From contig QJNS01000004.1 of NCBI GenBank assembly GCA_004154925.1, positions 248,001 through 312,000 of the forward strand: a stretch of 64,000 nucleotides of DNA, in the 5' to 3' direction. The translations under genes were made by a program, and so were the position numbers. The notes beneath the pieces are model-generated. The model was not told the DNA's origin, ran no database searches, and saw only the letters and a list, made by a program, of their open reading frames with translations. Positions 37,186 to 49,150 of this stretch are shown one piece after another (position 1 is the stretch's first letter; every line of letters starts with the position of its first letter). This DNA is from Monosporascus cannonballus (taxonomy: Eukaryota > Ascomycota > Sordariomycetes > Xylariales).

Positions 37186-37230
37186 GGGTGGCCCGTTGAT
37201 GGGGTGGCCCGTTGATAGGGAAGATCATCT
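37186..37230 (-). repeat. Right terminal inverted repeat of the pogo-like element
   Basis: GGGTGGCCCGTTGATGGGG plus a second GGGTGGCCCGTTGAT-type unit, ending TCATCT and followed by TA. Complementary to 27,619-27,662 with several mismatches in the outer third. Confidence 0.8.
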
Positions 37231-37232
37231 TA

Positions 37233-38121
37233 ACGTCGAATTTCGCGGAACGTTTGTATTACGAAAAGTTAAATTTTAAATTTCTGAAATAATTATAAAA
37301 TAATTTTATTTAATTAAGAAAAACGGCGTATCGTAATCTCTTTCGAGTAAAAACTGCCGGCTTTTTCCGAATAATTATAATTTGTTTTTTTCTCGGTAAA
37401 ATCTTTTTGAAAAAAGGCCGATAAAGAATAGGCGGTTCGCTAATACTTCTGCAGGCTATATTACGAAAATCGTTAATATTAATGAGATTAATTTAAATCA
37501 TATAATATTACGATAAGAAATTATGTTAGAATTATTTTATAAAGTTCTTAATATAACTAAAAATACGGTTATAATTAATTAATAACACTAATTAATTAAA
37601 GTTAAATCGGCAATAATCTGAAGTAAAAAAAGTTCGTAAGTAAAACGTTATTTTCTTAAAGTAATTAAATAAAAAAATTAACGTGGAAAAAAACGGCGCT
37701 TATCGATAAACTCTTTTTTGACTATAATAACAACTTAAATATACAATTTAAAATATTTGATAATTATGGCGTTTTTTATACATATTATCGAATAAATAGT
37801 AAATCATTTCTTTAAACGCTTAAAAACACAAGAATTTTGCCTTAAAAAATTATAAATATAAGAATTACGTAATTTAGCGCCCAAACGGGACAATAACAGG
37901 CCTTATGTATTAAAATTAAAATAATAGGAGATTCGAATTATTATGTATGAGTAATTACAATTTACCAAGGTCCGCACGTTAAATTTTTCTTATAAATTTA
38001 TTTTTACGTATCTTTATAATATTTTTATTTATTATTACCTTTTTTTCCCTTTTAAACAATCGTAGTATCGTTCAAATTAGTACATATTTTCTCGCCTATA
38101 TATTAAAATCTATTTACGGCA
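37233..38121. other. AT-rich stretch without a clear element
   Basis: RIPed DNA between the pogo-like TIR and element C. Plus-strand fragments near 37,690-37,900 (TWKKTALIDKLFFDYNN and KIFDNYGVFYTYYR) have some protein-like character and could be a DNA transposase relic. Not classifiable. Confidence 0.3.
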
Positions 38122-38530
38122 TGTGGCGGCTCGGCTAATTAACCAACTATTAAACCTAAGTCGAACGCGTTTATATTGGCAGAAGTATCGTAGGAATCTA
38201 AATAATAAATATAATAAATTATTACCTTTCGCAATACTAACAAGATTTTGAGTAATTAAATTGCCAGAATTATTAAGTAGTTATATATTAGTATTATTTA
38301 AATTATAAAAGTAATAAACACATATATTTTTATTTTAGCCTAAGATACTTGAGCGGCTTAAACCTTTAAGCCTTTTAAGGTTTTTAAGTTTTCCGGCCGG
38401 CTTAAAAGGCATAGGGTATTTGGCGTCTTAAGACCTTTAAGCCAGTTACGTAATATCTTGGCTTAGGTCGGATTTGGTTTTTCTTCTAGTTTCGACTTTT
38501 TTTAAAACATAAAACCGTTAAGTTATAATG
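38122..38530 (-). repeat. 3' LTR of C
   Basis: TGTGGCGGCTCGG ... CCGTTAAGTTATAATG. Aligns with 42,883-43,298 and with the B1 LTR in both halves. The U3 half has repeated CTTTAAGCC/CTTAAGACC units. Confidence 0.8.
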
Positions 38531-38895
38531 TGATTACCTTTTTTTCAACATTTTTGTCTCTAAAATTTATTTTATTTATTCGTTAATTTTAATAAGTAAC
38601 TTTTCTTTATCTTTAATATATCGGGTCGTATTAAAGAATCTCGGTTTCGTTATTATATTAACGCTTTAAAATTTTAGAACGTATTTAAAGTTTTTGTTTT
38701 AACATGCCTTTTTGTTTTCGTTATAAAAAAAACGCGGAATACAAAGTCGTTCAAGGATCCTTAAAATATGCGTAATATATTTATCATAACGACTCTTATA
38801 ATATCTTTGCTTTTTTTAAAACTATATATGAAAACTTTTGGACGAGAAAAATCGGTTAAAGCGTAAAGAAAAGTAAATTCGTAAAACGTTACAGA

Positions 38896-39237
38896 TTACT
38901 GCTAATAAACTAGACTGTTTGCAAAAATAAACACGATTATTTCGTCGCGGTAATATCGAAATATTTCGTTACGGTATTAAAGGCACGGAAATAAGAGAAA
39001 GTTTTAAGCGTTTCGAAAAAGAATAAGAATAATTCAAGGCCGCCGCCGTAATTATTCCGTTAATATAAGCCGCATTTCCGGCCGGCTGGTTTAAGGTCAA
39101 TATTCTTAATTAGTTAATTATTAATTTAGGTACGCTTGTCGTTATTGCTAAAAGTTCATTAATAAACGCTAGGCGTTTTTAAGATTCTTAGCTAGTTCCT
39201 AAATATTTTCGAAATCTAGGTGTCTTTTTCATTTAAA
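38896..39237 (+). pseudogene. Antisense accessory frame of family B (C copy)
   Basis: One continuous plus-strand frame, opposite to the element: TANKLDCLQK, FRRGNIEIFRYGIKGTEI, FKRFEKE, AAFPAGWFKVN and finally LVPKYFRNLGVF near 39,195-39,228. Stops are TAA or TAG and most revert to Gln. It is collinear with the B2 frame at 8,681-9,062, including the shared VPxxFRNLGxF ending, although the DNA of the two copies has diverged. The conservation suggests it once encoded a protein of more than 110 residues, rich in Arg, Lys and Glu. Function unknown. Confidence 0.5.
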
Positions 39238-39725
39238 CAAGTATTGCGTAAATCCGTTTTCTTTTTTTATATCAAGTATTTTTCTTCATCTTATATGCTT
39301 ATTCATTTTCAATCTTTACGTTGCTTTATACCGTATATACCTTTATGGTATTTGCTGTTAACTTAAGGAAAAAAAACATAAAAACTAGATAAAGTTTGAC
39401 TTTTAATAAAGGTTTTAACTGGCAATTGTGTTTAAAACTTTTTAGCGATTTTATATGGTCCGATGTATTTATAATCGAATTTTTTCTTGGGTTTCTTTAT
39501 TTGAATATTTTTAGTAGTTTTGTAAACTATTGCCTTTTTTTCGAAAATTCGTCTCTCCAACCGTTTTCATTATAATACGTGCTGATTTAATTTCGTACGA
39601 ATTTTAATTTTGTTTTTATTTTTTTGTTTTACTTATTTAATTATTTTTATTTAAGCATTATTTTAACGTTAATTAGCGCGCTAATTTGTACCTCTTCATA
39701 GATTTTCGTGGAAAAATTAAAATTA

Positions 39726-40925
39726 TGTTACGAGAACAGGGGTTCTTGTTTTAGGAAAACCAACTTTTAAGGCTCAGCGTAGATCTGCGACGGTTAAACT
39801 CCGGATGGGAGTTTTTAGCCTAATCGATGTAATCTAAGTAATGTGGTAAATTAATCAGGTTATATAGATTATATAAATCTACGATGTACTTACATTAAGA
39901 AATTAGGATATATAATAAATTGGTTTCTTATTTAGATAAGATTTATTTAATTTCGCCCTTTAATTATTAATTTAAATTTTAAATTTGAAAATTATTATAC
40001 CGTATCTTAATTAAAAGGAAAATCTTCAAATTTTTTAAAACAATAAATTATTAAATTATTTTTCGTTTTTTATTACCTGCAAAATTAAAACATTATTTCG
40101 GATATTACTTATACCTCCAGGTAGATATATAACAGGTTCGTTATATTTTGATAGCTTTGTAATTAATAACTAACGAACAATTTACTGCCCAATTGAGACA
40201 TAAAGTTGCTTAAATTTAATATGAACAATAGCATACGATAACGTTTAAAAGATAAATAATATACCCGATTCCCGTTATTGGCTAGTAAAACGCTATTAAT
40301 TAGATTTAACGGTTCTCTTTTTATTAAAGAAGTTTTTTCATTAATTAATAATACAAAACCTTTTTATGTTCGATTATAAGAAAAACCTGTTTTTTAACCA
40401 TAGCAGCAATTTACTCCGGCTCCTAAGGATATTATCGAGGTCCAGAAAAAGAAATCAAAGAAAAAGGTAGTTCAAAAGGAAGTTAAAAAAGAGTATAGGG
40501 TTAAGATCTAAAAAGGTAAAGGAGAAGAATTTATTACAAAAAAAAGGTTCGACCTTTTAACTTAAAAGGCTATAAGCGTAAAAAAAAGTTCGATTCGTTA
40601 ATGGAAAAAAACCAGCTTTTTTTCTGTTTGTTTGGTTAAAAAACGAAATTAAGAAAGTGGTTACCAACTGCTTTTGTTTAGCGTAAAATTAACGGATGGA
40701 AAAACTTCGACCTTACTATTCTTGAGCGCAAATCAACTACGAAAAGAGATTGTTTCGCTTTTTAGTTACTATGGAATATCAGATGTTAAAAGCTATAAGC
40801 TAAGCTACTTTAAATCTTATAATAAATTTAAAGACCTCAACGAATTTTTAGTTTAGGTCTCATTTTATTCTAAATTTACGAACGTTCTTTAATAGAAGAT
40901 TACTAGAAAGTAATAGCCATATGTT
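39726..40925 (+). other. Unclassified segment replacing pol in C
   Basis: Begins TGTTACGAGAACAGGGG, which looks like the start of an LTR. The first 170 bp are less AT-rich than the flanks. No second LTR copy, inverted repeat or target duplication was found. It could be a truncated copia-like element, a transduced host fragment, or a part of an element class not otherwise in the window. Confidence 0.4.
40190..40856 (+). pseudogene. Unrecognised decayed reading frame within the C insert
   Basis: One plus-strand frame of roughly 220 codons stays protein-like from about 40,190 to 40,856. Pieces are LLASKTLLIRFNGSLFIKEV, NNTKPFYVRL, a lysine-rich PAPKDIIEVQKKKSKKK stretch, KKEYRVKI, GEEFITKKRFDLL, then an intact run of 60 codons (40,674-40,853) with LTDGKTSTLLFLSANQLRKE and YYGISDVKSYKLSYF. 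Almost every internal stop is TAA or TAG at a position that RIP can derive from Gln. No known domain is recognised. Confidence 0.45.
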
Positions 40926-42882
40926 CCAATTCGTATTTTTAAAGTAATAAGATCGTTAACGTCTCTTATTATCGCGTTTAAAGCCTTTTTTAGGAATTCT
41001 CTTTAATTTCTTTAAATTTCGTTATCTTGTAAGTTTTTTATAGGTAATCTTTTTCTTTTAATTCCTGTTCGAATTTGTTGAATTTTACTTATGTTTTTTT
41101 CGTTTAACGCGTTAAGTTGTTGTAATTATCGTTATTGCCAGCATATTATTCTTTCGAACCGTATTAACTGTTTCTAATTCTTTTGCATTTTTTTTCCTTA
41201 TTAAATAAATTATTTTCTTATTTTTACGATTACATTTTATTATACGTCGTCCTAATTATCGTTTTAGAAATTTTTTATAAATTAATATATTTTTTCCTTA
41301 ATGGCTTTTTTTTGGAGATTTGCAGTAAATGCCAATTAAAAATGGAAATTCGTAATAACTTTTTAATAATGTTTTTTTATCGTATGCTAGATTAACTCCT
41401 TTTCCGTTTGGTAATTGCATTATCTATAGTGACAAAAGGGGTTTTCCTACGGGTATTACTTTCTTTTGGGCCAGCTTTTTGTTTTAGCCAGTTATTCGAC
41501 ATTTCCTGGGGCGATAATCCGAAATTATTAATGTTATTATTTATCGTCTTTATTATTTCCGGTACGATTTGGAAAATCGAATCCTTCATAATATATATAG
41601 GTAATTTATTCGTAAATATTTTATTTCCATTTTTCGTAATCGGGATATTTTCGTCGTCGACAATATATAGCGTACATCCTGCCGTATTAATTAGAAATTC
41701 CGGGACAGATTTTTTCTGTCTAATTTTGGTATTTGCATAATTATTTTCGTAATGCTTCTGGCTATATTTACAATATTTATTAAGCTAGCTTTCTGGTTTT
41801 TCGTATTTTTCGTCGAATTTCTTATCGTAATAATCCTTATTGGATTTTTTGCTATAAATTTGATATATATTTGGCTTAGATTTTGTTAATAACCTTATTA
41901 TCATTTTCTTAATTATTCCTGGATTATCCCTCCGGTATAAGCATCCAATTATTTTATTATAATTTTTTAGGCTTTTTATATTTGTAAGTTTTATATCCTA
42001 TTTTTCCATAATTGAAATATTTAATCTGGCTCCAATTTTATTTGTAAGTAACGCCAAGTTCTATAAGTTCTAGCGCCGTTCCGTAAGAAATAAAAGGTGC
42101 ATCTCGTTTTTTCCCTTAGTTAAACCTGTTATATCCCAAACGTAAAACGTATTATTCTTTTTTTTTTCTGTTATTCTTCAAATTATCGATTATTAATTTT
42201 AATTGCTTTTGTAATATATTGGTTTAAAGTAATTAATCGTTTAATCCAAATAATTTTATTTTTTATATTATTTTTTAATCTTTTATAAAATATATCGATA
42301 AAGGTATTGGTTTCGTTATTTTTTTATCTTGCCTTAGTCGCAAAATTTTAACGGTTACGGCGTACTTAAATATAAATCCTTTTTGTCGGAGTTACAGAAA
42401 TTACTGGGCCGCAAATCGTTTTTTATCCGGATTACCGAAATTATTGCGCATTTTATTTTCGAAATTGGTATAAAGTAAAAAGATTTCGTTAATAAAATCC
42501 TTTTTATCAAACTTTTTTATTTTTAAAAAATTTCTTATAATAAGCTTAAATTAATTAACCGTATTTCCCGTTAAATATGTTTTTATTATTTGAATTACAT
42601 CTGCTGGATTATTAAGGTCCTGGAAACAAAAATAAATTTGTGCTTAAATTAAAAAAGTTTAAGGATTACTTTTTCTATTATAGGGCTTTAACTTTTTTAA
42701 CTTTATACTGGCAAGAAAAAGTTGGGCAAATATCGTAACTTTAAGTTGTTAAACTTTTTTTTCAACTTCCGACTTCGAGCCTAAAGCTGTTAAATAAGGG
42801 CTTCCTAAATGCTGGTCGATATTTTGACAGTGTTAAATATTGCCCAAAGTTTGACGGTATTATTGAATAAAAATTTGTAACG
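40926..42882 (-). pseudogene. C gag remnant with zinc knuckle
   Basis: Matches B2 gag. At about 41,970-42,022 the minus strand reads KYFNYGKIGYKTYKYKK, the family knuckle with Cys and His changed to Tyr. The plus-strand frames at 41,183-41,395 and 41,408-41,740 and the minus-strand frame at 41,392-41,589 lie in this region; none is an intact gene. Confidence 0.65.
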
Positions 42883-43298
42883 TATAACGGATTATGCGGT
42901 TTAACTAATTATTAAACCTTAAGTCGATGGGTTTATATTAACAAAAGTATCGTGGGAATCTAAATAATAAATATTATAACGTATTACGTTTCGTAATGTT
43001 AAAGGTGCCTTGGGTAATAATGTTATATTGCAAACTGAAATTATTTAAATTATGGAAATAATAAACGTATATATCCTTATTTTGGCTTAAAGTATTTATC
43101 ATAGCTTAATAATATTTCTTTAATTAGGTTCCCTTCAGCCCCTTTAAGCCCTCTCTGGTGCTTATCCGGTTTAAGCTCTTTTGACCAATTAGGGCCCTTG
43201 AGCCCTTTAAGCCAGTTACGTGACTTCTTGGCTGGGTCGGGGTCTGGTTCTTCAGGATCCCGACCGTTTCCAGGAGCCAAGACCGTTAGGTTATAACA
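42883..43298 (-). repeat. 5' LTR of C (416 bp)
   Basis: Low-coordinate half is RIPed. High-coordinate (U3) half from about 43,118 is nearly unmutated, keeping CAGCCCC, CCCTTTAAGCC, CAGGATCCCGACCG and CCAAGACCGTTAGG. The 67-codon minus-strand frame at 43,077-43,280 lies wholly inside the LTR and is not a gene. Confidence 0.82.
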
Positions 43299-46200
43299 TT
43301 AAGTTATTATTATACTTTTATTAAATTGCATAAGTAGGTCCAGAATTTATTTATTTAATTATTTTTTTATCGGATATTAATTTTTTCAAAAACCCGTAAT
43401 ATTTTTAATAATAAATAATAAAACGTTAAACGTATATTTTTGTGTCTATATTAAGTATCGGCTTTAAAATAACTATTTTCGTAAAGTAATCGTAAAATAT
43501 TATTAAAAAAATAAAGGTTTTTTTTATTTTGTTAGTAAGTTAATTATAAAATTTACCGAAAAATCTAAATAAAATAGGTTTAGAATAAGTAATGGCCGTA
43601 ATAACCTTTTTTTTCGTTTTTTTATACGTACGACCTATTGTATATATTATAATTATATCAAAAACGGTATATATCTTAAACTCGTTCCAGTTAATAATAA
43701 TTACGGATTAATATTATTAATATAAAGTTTTTTCTTAGGTGGCCGGTAATATAAGAATTATATATTCGTTAAATTAATAACGTCCGGAACGGTTTTTAAC
43801 TAAAAACCTAAACATATTTTTTTAAATTATAAAAAGCTTTTAAAATCGAAAAAATATTCCGTTATAAAAACCTTTACCGCGTTTATAACCGGGGAGAAAT
43901 TACGTGACTTTTAGGCCACGGCGGCGTACGCCATATTTAATGTTTTATTTTTAATACCTTTTAAATTTTATATTTTTTAAAGGTTTTTTTAAGGAATATT
44001 TTTTTACTGGGGCATATAATTAGTTGTTTGTTAATACTTTATTTTAGAGAAATTACGGCTATTAGAATTTTTTAAATTTACAACAATTCGTTAAATAATT
44101 TTTTTTAATTAGCCGGGTTACTCGTTTTTTAAGCTTAATATTCTTTTTCGTTTCAAAATATATCTTATAACTTACAAAATATAATATCGGATCGGTTGAC
44201 TAATTTATTAAGGCGATATTTAAATACGAAATTAAAGGCGGATAAGAAATTAGCTTATCGAATTTACCTTTAAATAAGTTTGCGGGTATTTATAAAATAC
44301 TAGAGGTTCGCGTAATTTATTAAGATCGTAAAAAGCTGGTTAATTTTTAAATTTGTTTTATTTTGCTAAGGTTTTAATAATAGTTAAAAACTTTTTATCG
44401 TATATTTCGTAATTATATTTAGCGAGCGATAACTATTTTAAAAAGTACGTAATTAATTATAAACGCCTTAACGAATTAAATTAGGCTAAGTATTTTCCAG
44501 TTATTTAGCCGGAATAATTTGCTTTTATTACCGTTTTTTTCGAGGTCCTAATACGTAAAAATAGGCGTTATAATAAAAGGTTCTTTAAGTTGGTTAAAAA
44601 ATATTATTTTTCGTTTTTTTAACAGAAAGGGATTTTTTTTAGTTAATCGTAAAAAAAATTGTTATTCCGTTAAAATCTTTTATAAAAGTTTTGTAAAAAT
44701 TAGCGAACCCGATAAAATTTTTAATTTCTTATATATTAATAAAGGGCTTTTATTTTCGAATAACGGCTATTTTCTTAGGATTAATTCTTAAACTTATTTT
44801 TATTTTAATAATTAATTTTAAATATTTTATTTTTTAGATTACAAATATGTATTAATCCCGGTTTAATTTAAGTTTTATTTTTGCTAAACGGAAAAATATG
44901 AATTTAACATTCGCCGTATAATTGGTTCGAAAACCGGACAAATAAATTAATATATTCTTTATATACGTAAAGCAAACTTTATTATGGTAACGCTTTAGCA
45001 CAATATTAATATAACGTTAAAAAATAACCGGTATACCGTTATGGCTAAATAAACATATTAGTTATTTGAAAAACCCGAAATATATATAAAACGTAATTTT
45101 TTATTTGTTTTTTTTTTGGCAGATATATAATCGGTAAAAAACTGTTCGAATATCGAATTTCGTAAATTACCCGGCCTATAATAAAGTTCGTAATGTTTTT
45201 TTATTAATAAAAAAAGGTAACGGTTTCGTTTTGTAATCTTATTTAATTTTTTATAATTTACGTATAACCGTAAACTCCCGTTAAACTTTTTTACAAATAA
45301 TACCGAGATATTTGCAAAAAGATCATTAACTCGATTTTATTATTTATTAAATAAGTTTATAACTATTTTACGTAAAATTAATAATTTTTTTAATATGCCG
45401 TATAAAGGTTTTTATGAAATTGTTTTTTCTTAATCCGAAATATTTATTTTTAGGTTCATTGTTACGTCGTTATTATTATAATAAGGTAATAGCGACGAAT
45501 TTTTGTCGTTTGCAAAAAAATTTCGGAATTTCCGTATTTTTCTTGGAAAACGTTCCGTTATATCTTTAAAAGTTAATTATAACTTTATTTTTAAAGCCTT
45601 ATTAATATCTTTTATAAAAATTACGAATAATTATATTCCGTTTTTCTTGCGGCGGTTTTACCACGTTATTGCTGGAAAGGTTATCATTGCGATTAAGCGG
45701 AAATTTTTATATTTTTATAATCGCCTTTTTAAGCGGTCCTGAAATTCCTTATTAAATTATATTTTTTCGCATAATATCGGCGTATTAACGTTATTTGCAA
45801 CACGTATAAATTTTTATCTCGCTTTGTATACGATATTATTATATTTTATTCAAGGTTTTTTTAAAATATAAATGTAAAATAAATTTTTAATCACGTATCT
45901 TTAAATTCGTTTTAGGCGGCCGTTTAAATTTATGTTAATGTAAATAATTTTTCGAATTACGATTATTATAAATTCGTTATTGTTCGATAGTATTAACCCA
46001 TAGAATATAATAAATATATATTGTAACTTTAAACGGCGATTTAGCAGTTAATTAAATGCGGAATAATAAATATATTTATTATCGATTAAGACGTTTATAT
46101 ATATGATATTATTAATTAAAACGTTTAATATAAAAGAATATTATTTAAATTTTTGTTAATTCCTTAAAATCTTTTTTATTACGTTTTTTTATTAATAATT

Positions 46201-47440
46201 TTTAATAAAAGTTATTTTTTTAAATTTTCGTTATCCGAATTGTTATTTTTATTAACGGTATTCCCTAAATTCGTTACCGTAATTTCCGTTTTAACCTAAC
46301 GAAACCGTTTTGCGGATTTATATTTAAAGTATTTCCAATTTAAATTATTCGTAATAACAAAATACAAATATTATTTTTTCCGTTTCCAAATTTGTATTTT
46401 ATTATTAGAAAGTTATTTTATTTAAAGCTAAATATTCGAACCTTATTCCGAATTATTTCCGGATCGGGTTTTTCGATTATTTCGTTATTAATTTATAAAT
46501 TTAAAAATTAACATAATTAATTACATAACGTCCGTCATAAATATTTTTTTTCAGCATTTATTATTTCAGCCCGTTTATTAAATTGGCCGGCGTGTTATTA
46601 TTAATTAGCCGTCCGTTTCTTTTTCCTCATAATACCAAATTAAAAAAGTAATTAATTGTATAAGAATTAAGTAAAATCTTTAAATAATTAATTACTTTTT
46701 TTGCTTTACGTACTTAACGATTACAAGTATCGTAAGGTATATTTTTCGCAATTAGCGTCTTACGAAATTTCGTATTATTATTGGCGTTTAGAAAAATTAT
46801 TTTAATTATTAAAAGTTACGTTAAATTTTTATATTCGGTTAATTTAAGCTTAAAATCCAGTAAATAATTTTAAAACCGTTAATTATGATTTTATTTCATA
46901 CGTTATAATTATTTTTTAACGGATTATACCGTTTGCTTATTGTCGAATTATTTTTTCATATTAAAAAAGAAACTACTAACGTCAAAACTTTTCGGTAATC
47001 TTTTTATTTTGAATTAACCATTAATTTTGTAATTATTTTTCGGTAAATATAAATATTATAATGCTGAAATAAGTTATTATAAAGAAGCCGGAAATAAACC
47101 GGTTTTTTTCATTTTTATACGAAATATAGCGAAAAATAAATAGAACGTTTTTTACTGTCTATTTTATAAAGGTTATTTTATAAGCTTATAATTTATTCCT
47201 GCGAACGCATTATTAAGCGGCGGGCTTACCGTAAGTCTTTGGTAAAACGGTCTTATTTTATAAATGTTTTTTTTATTTTCGTAAAAAAGCATTTTCCTAT
47301 TTTCGTTATCCGGTTAAATAAATTATTTATTGTTTTGTTACGGTTAAAAACCAATTTCGTAAACTTTTCTTATTATATATTAAGTTTTTAAAGTATATTT
47401 ATAAACGATTAATATTATAAGTTTTTTAATAGTTTCGGAC
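43299..47440 (-). mobile_element. Family E gypsy element fragment
   Basis: Minus-strand Ty3/gypsy remnant, distinct from A, B and D, between C and the truncated end of A3. Reverse transcriptase motifs are clear (44,640-45,300). Sequence to the right (45,300-47,440) should be protease and gag, and sequence to the left should be RNase H and integrase, but no motif there is reliable. No LTR was identified at either end. Heavily RIPed. Confidence 0.65.
44640..45300 (-). pseudogene. Family E reverse transcriptase remnant
   Basis: Minus strand, in order: GSLRLYVNYKKLNKITKRNR (counterpart of GSLRLCVDYRxLNxITKRNR) near 45,200-45,265; FTYIKNILIYLSG in the place of YxDDILIYS near 44,945-44,990; NPKKIAVI near 44,775; and KNFIGFANFYKTFIKDFNGI near 44,665-44,725, matching the FLGFANFYRRFIKxFS end of the domain. 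There is a frame change just before the first block. The catalytic Asp pair is lost. Confidence 0.75.
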
Positions 47441-48489
47441 AAAATTAAGACCGTAAGTTCGCTTATAATTTCATTAGTTATAAACATTTTAATTATAAGG
47501 CGAACCGTTACTCGTTTTTATTAGCAAAAAAACTGCAGAAAAGGATTAGTTCGTTAAGAATATACGAAAACGAAAAGTCGAAATTTAAAACCGAAAAAGA
47601 AATAATTCCTAAATATTAATACGTTTAAGAACAGAAAGCGACCTAGGCCGAAATAAAAATCGCGAAATAAAATATAGACGGCATTTAATTTACTATAGAT
47701 ATATATATTAATGAAGAAAAATTTATACAAACTTTAATTAATTAAGGATATAAATATTTTACCGTAATAAGCAAAAGATTCGTAAAACGTTTACGGTTAC
47801 GACATATTTTACTAAAATTATACGAATTAAAAGAAATTCGAAAACAAAAGTCGATGACGGCAAGGAAAAATTAAGGAAATATTATATATAAAAATAAACA
47901 TCGACGATTGTAAGGCTGCGATATTCGCAAATATCATTAATAACCTTAATTACCTCCTAATTTTGGAACAATTTAAAAAAACGTTATAACGTTATAAATG
48001 TAAAATAAAAGCAATTTTTTGATAATAAACGTACCAGGTTATATAAGGGATTATAAAAAGAATTTAAGGCTCAAGGAAATAACGTATAAATAATTTGCAA
48101 AATAAAAAGAATTTTAATTACCTTTTTTAAAACAGAACTTTAGAAAATAAAAAAATTTAAAAAAACAAATTAAGAAATTTAATTATTCTTAATTATTTTA
48201 ACGGATATAAACAAATCATTAACGTTTAAGAAAAAAAATAAAAATTAATAAGAGTTTCCATTTAAATTAAAAACCTTTCGGAAATTATGCGGTACAAAAT
48301 TAGATAATATTTTATTTTTACCTTGTTTTAAAATAAATTATGTAATCCTAGTGCATAACAACGATATAAAAAGGAAAATATTAGCATTATAAGGGCTCTT
48401 ATATAATATAATTAAGGACAAATTATTAGCTTTAAAAAAACCTTAACGGAATTCTTAAATAAAGGTATATTTGTGTAAATAATTTATCC

Positions 48490-49150
48490 GTAAAGGCCCC
48501 GGTTTTATTTGTAAAAAAACTCGGAAAAAAGTTATATATTTATTATAATTATCGGACGTTAAATACAATAACCGAAAAAAACGGTTTCCTTTTACCCCTT
48601 ATTTCGGAAACCTTAAAATTATTTTCTTATATTATATAGTTTACAAAATTATACGTCCAAGTAACGTTCCATAAAATTAGAATTAAGAAAAAAAAACGAA
48701 TAAAAAACGGTATTCCGAAGGCGTTTTGACTTATACGAATAGCTAGTAATACCGTTCGGCTTATATAAGACTTTTATCATTTTCCAGCAATATGTTAATA
48801 AGGTTTTAAAGGAATATTTTAATGTTTTTTATTTAGCGTATATAAACGATATCCTTATTTTTTTCTTCCGGATCCAACAAAGATTATATATAAAAAATAA
48901 AAAACGTCTTAAATTATTTAAAAAAAGCAAATTTAAGTTTGGATATTTCCATATGGGAATTTGTCGTAAAAATAACAAAATATCTTGGATATTTCATAAA
49001 TGCTGAGAAAGATATACGAATGGACCTTAAAAAATTATGCATAATTAAAAAACCAAAAATTTTGAAAATATTTAAAGAAGTCCGAAATTTTTTAGGGTTC
49101 GCAAATTTTTACCGCAACTTTATAGTTTATTACGTAAATTTATCGGTACT
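48490..49150 (+). pseudogene. A3 reverse transcriptase remnant
   Basis: Plus strand. VLFVKKLGKKLYIYYNYR near 48,500-48,565. An open stretch at 48,939-49,223 reads DISIWEFVVKITKYLGYFIN and FKEVRNFLGFANFYRNFI, which are the gypsy DISKCEFxVKxTKYLGFII and FLGFANFYRRFI blocks. It is the best preserved coding piece of family A in the window, but the catalytic part upstream has stops. Confidence 0.8.

Larger units (their letters stand above)
27619..37230. mobile_element. Pogo/Fot1-like DNA transposon, split by LTR insertions
   Basis: Terminal inverted repeats of about 44-45 bp, both starting AGATGA (27,619-27,662 and 37,186-37,230), and flanked by TA (27,617-27,618 and 37,231-37,232). Each repeat holds two copies of an ATCAACGGGCCACCC-type unit, as in many Fot1/pogo ends. 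Removing the solo LTR and D1 leaves about 1.93 kb, the usual length of Fot1-type elements. The TIRs are unmutated and GC-rich while the interior is heavily RIPed. A transposase frame is not readable, so the superfamily call rests on the TIRs, TA and length. Confidence 0.75.
38122..43298 (-). mobile_element. Family B element C with pol deleted and replaced
   Basis: Minus-strand relative of B1/B2. LTRs at 38,122-38,530 and 42,883-43,298. Internal sequence matches B2 only at its two ends: 38,531 to about 39,720 (B2 8,340-9,560) and about 40,926-42,882 (B2 19,200-21,167). The roughly 2.8 kb of pol between them is missing, and an unrelated segment sits there (39,726-40,925). No matching target duplication (flanks CGGCA and TTAAG), so the LTR ends may belong to different copies or the flanks have decayed. 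Confidence 0.75.

Noticed and set aside
37490..37980. Possible Tc1/mariner transposase relic on the plus strand
   Set aside because: Some protein-like words occur, but neither the HTH nor DDE/D residues can be placed, and no inverted repeats were found.
41408..41740. 110-codon plus-strand frame in C
   Set aside because: It is antisense to the gag region of C. The aligned B2 stretch gives shorter, unrelated open frames, and no motif is present.
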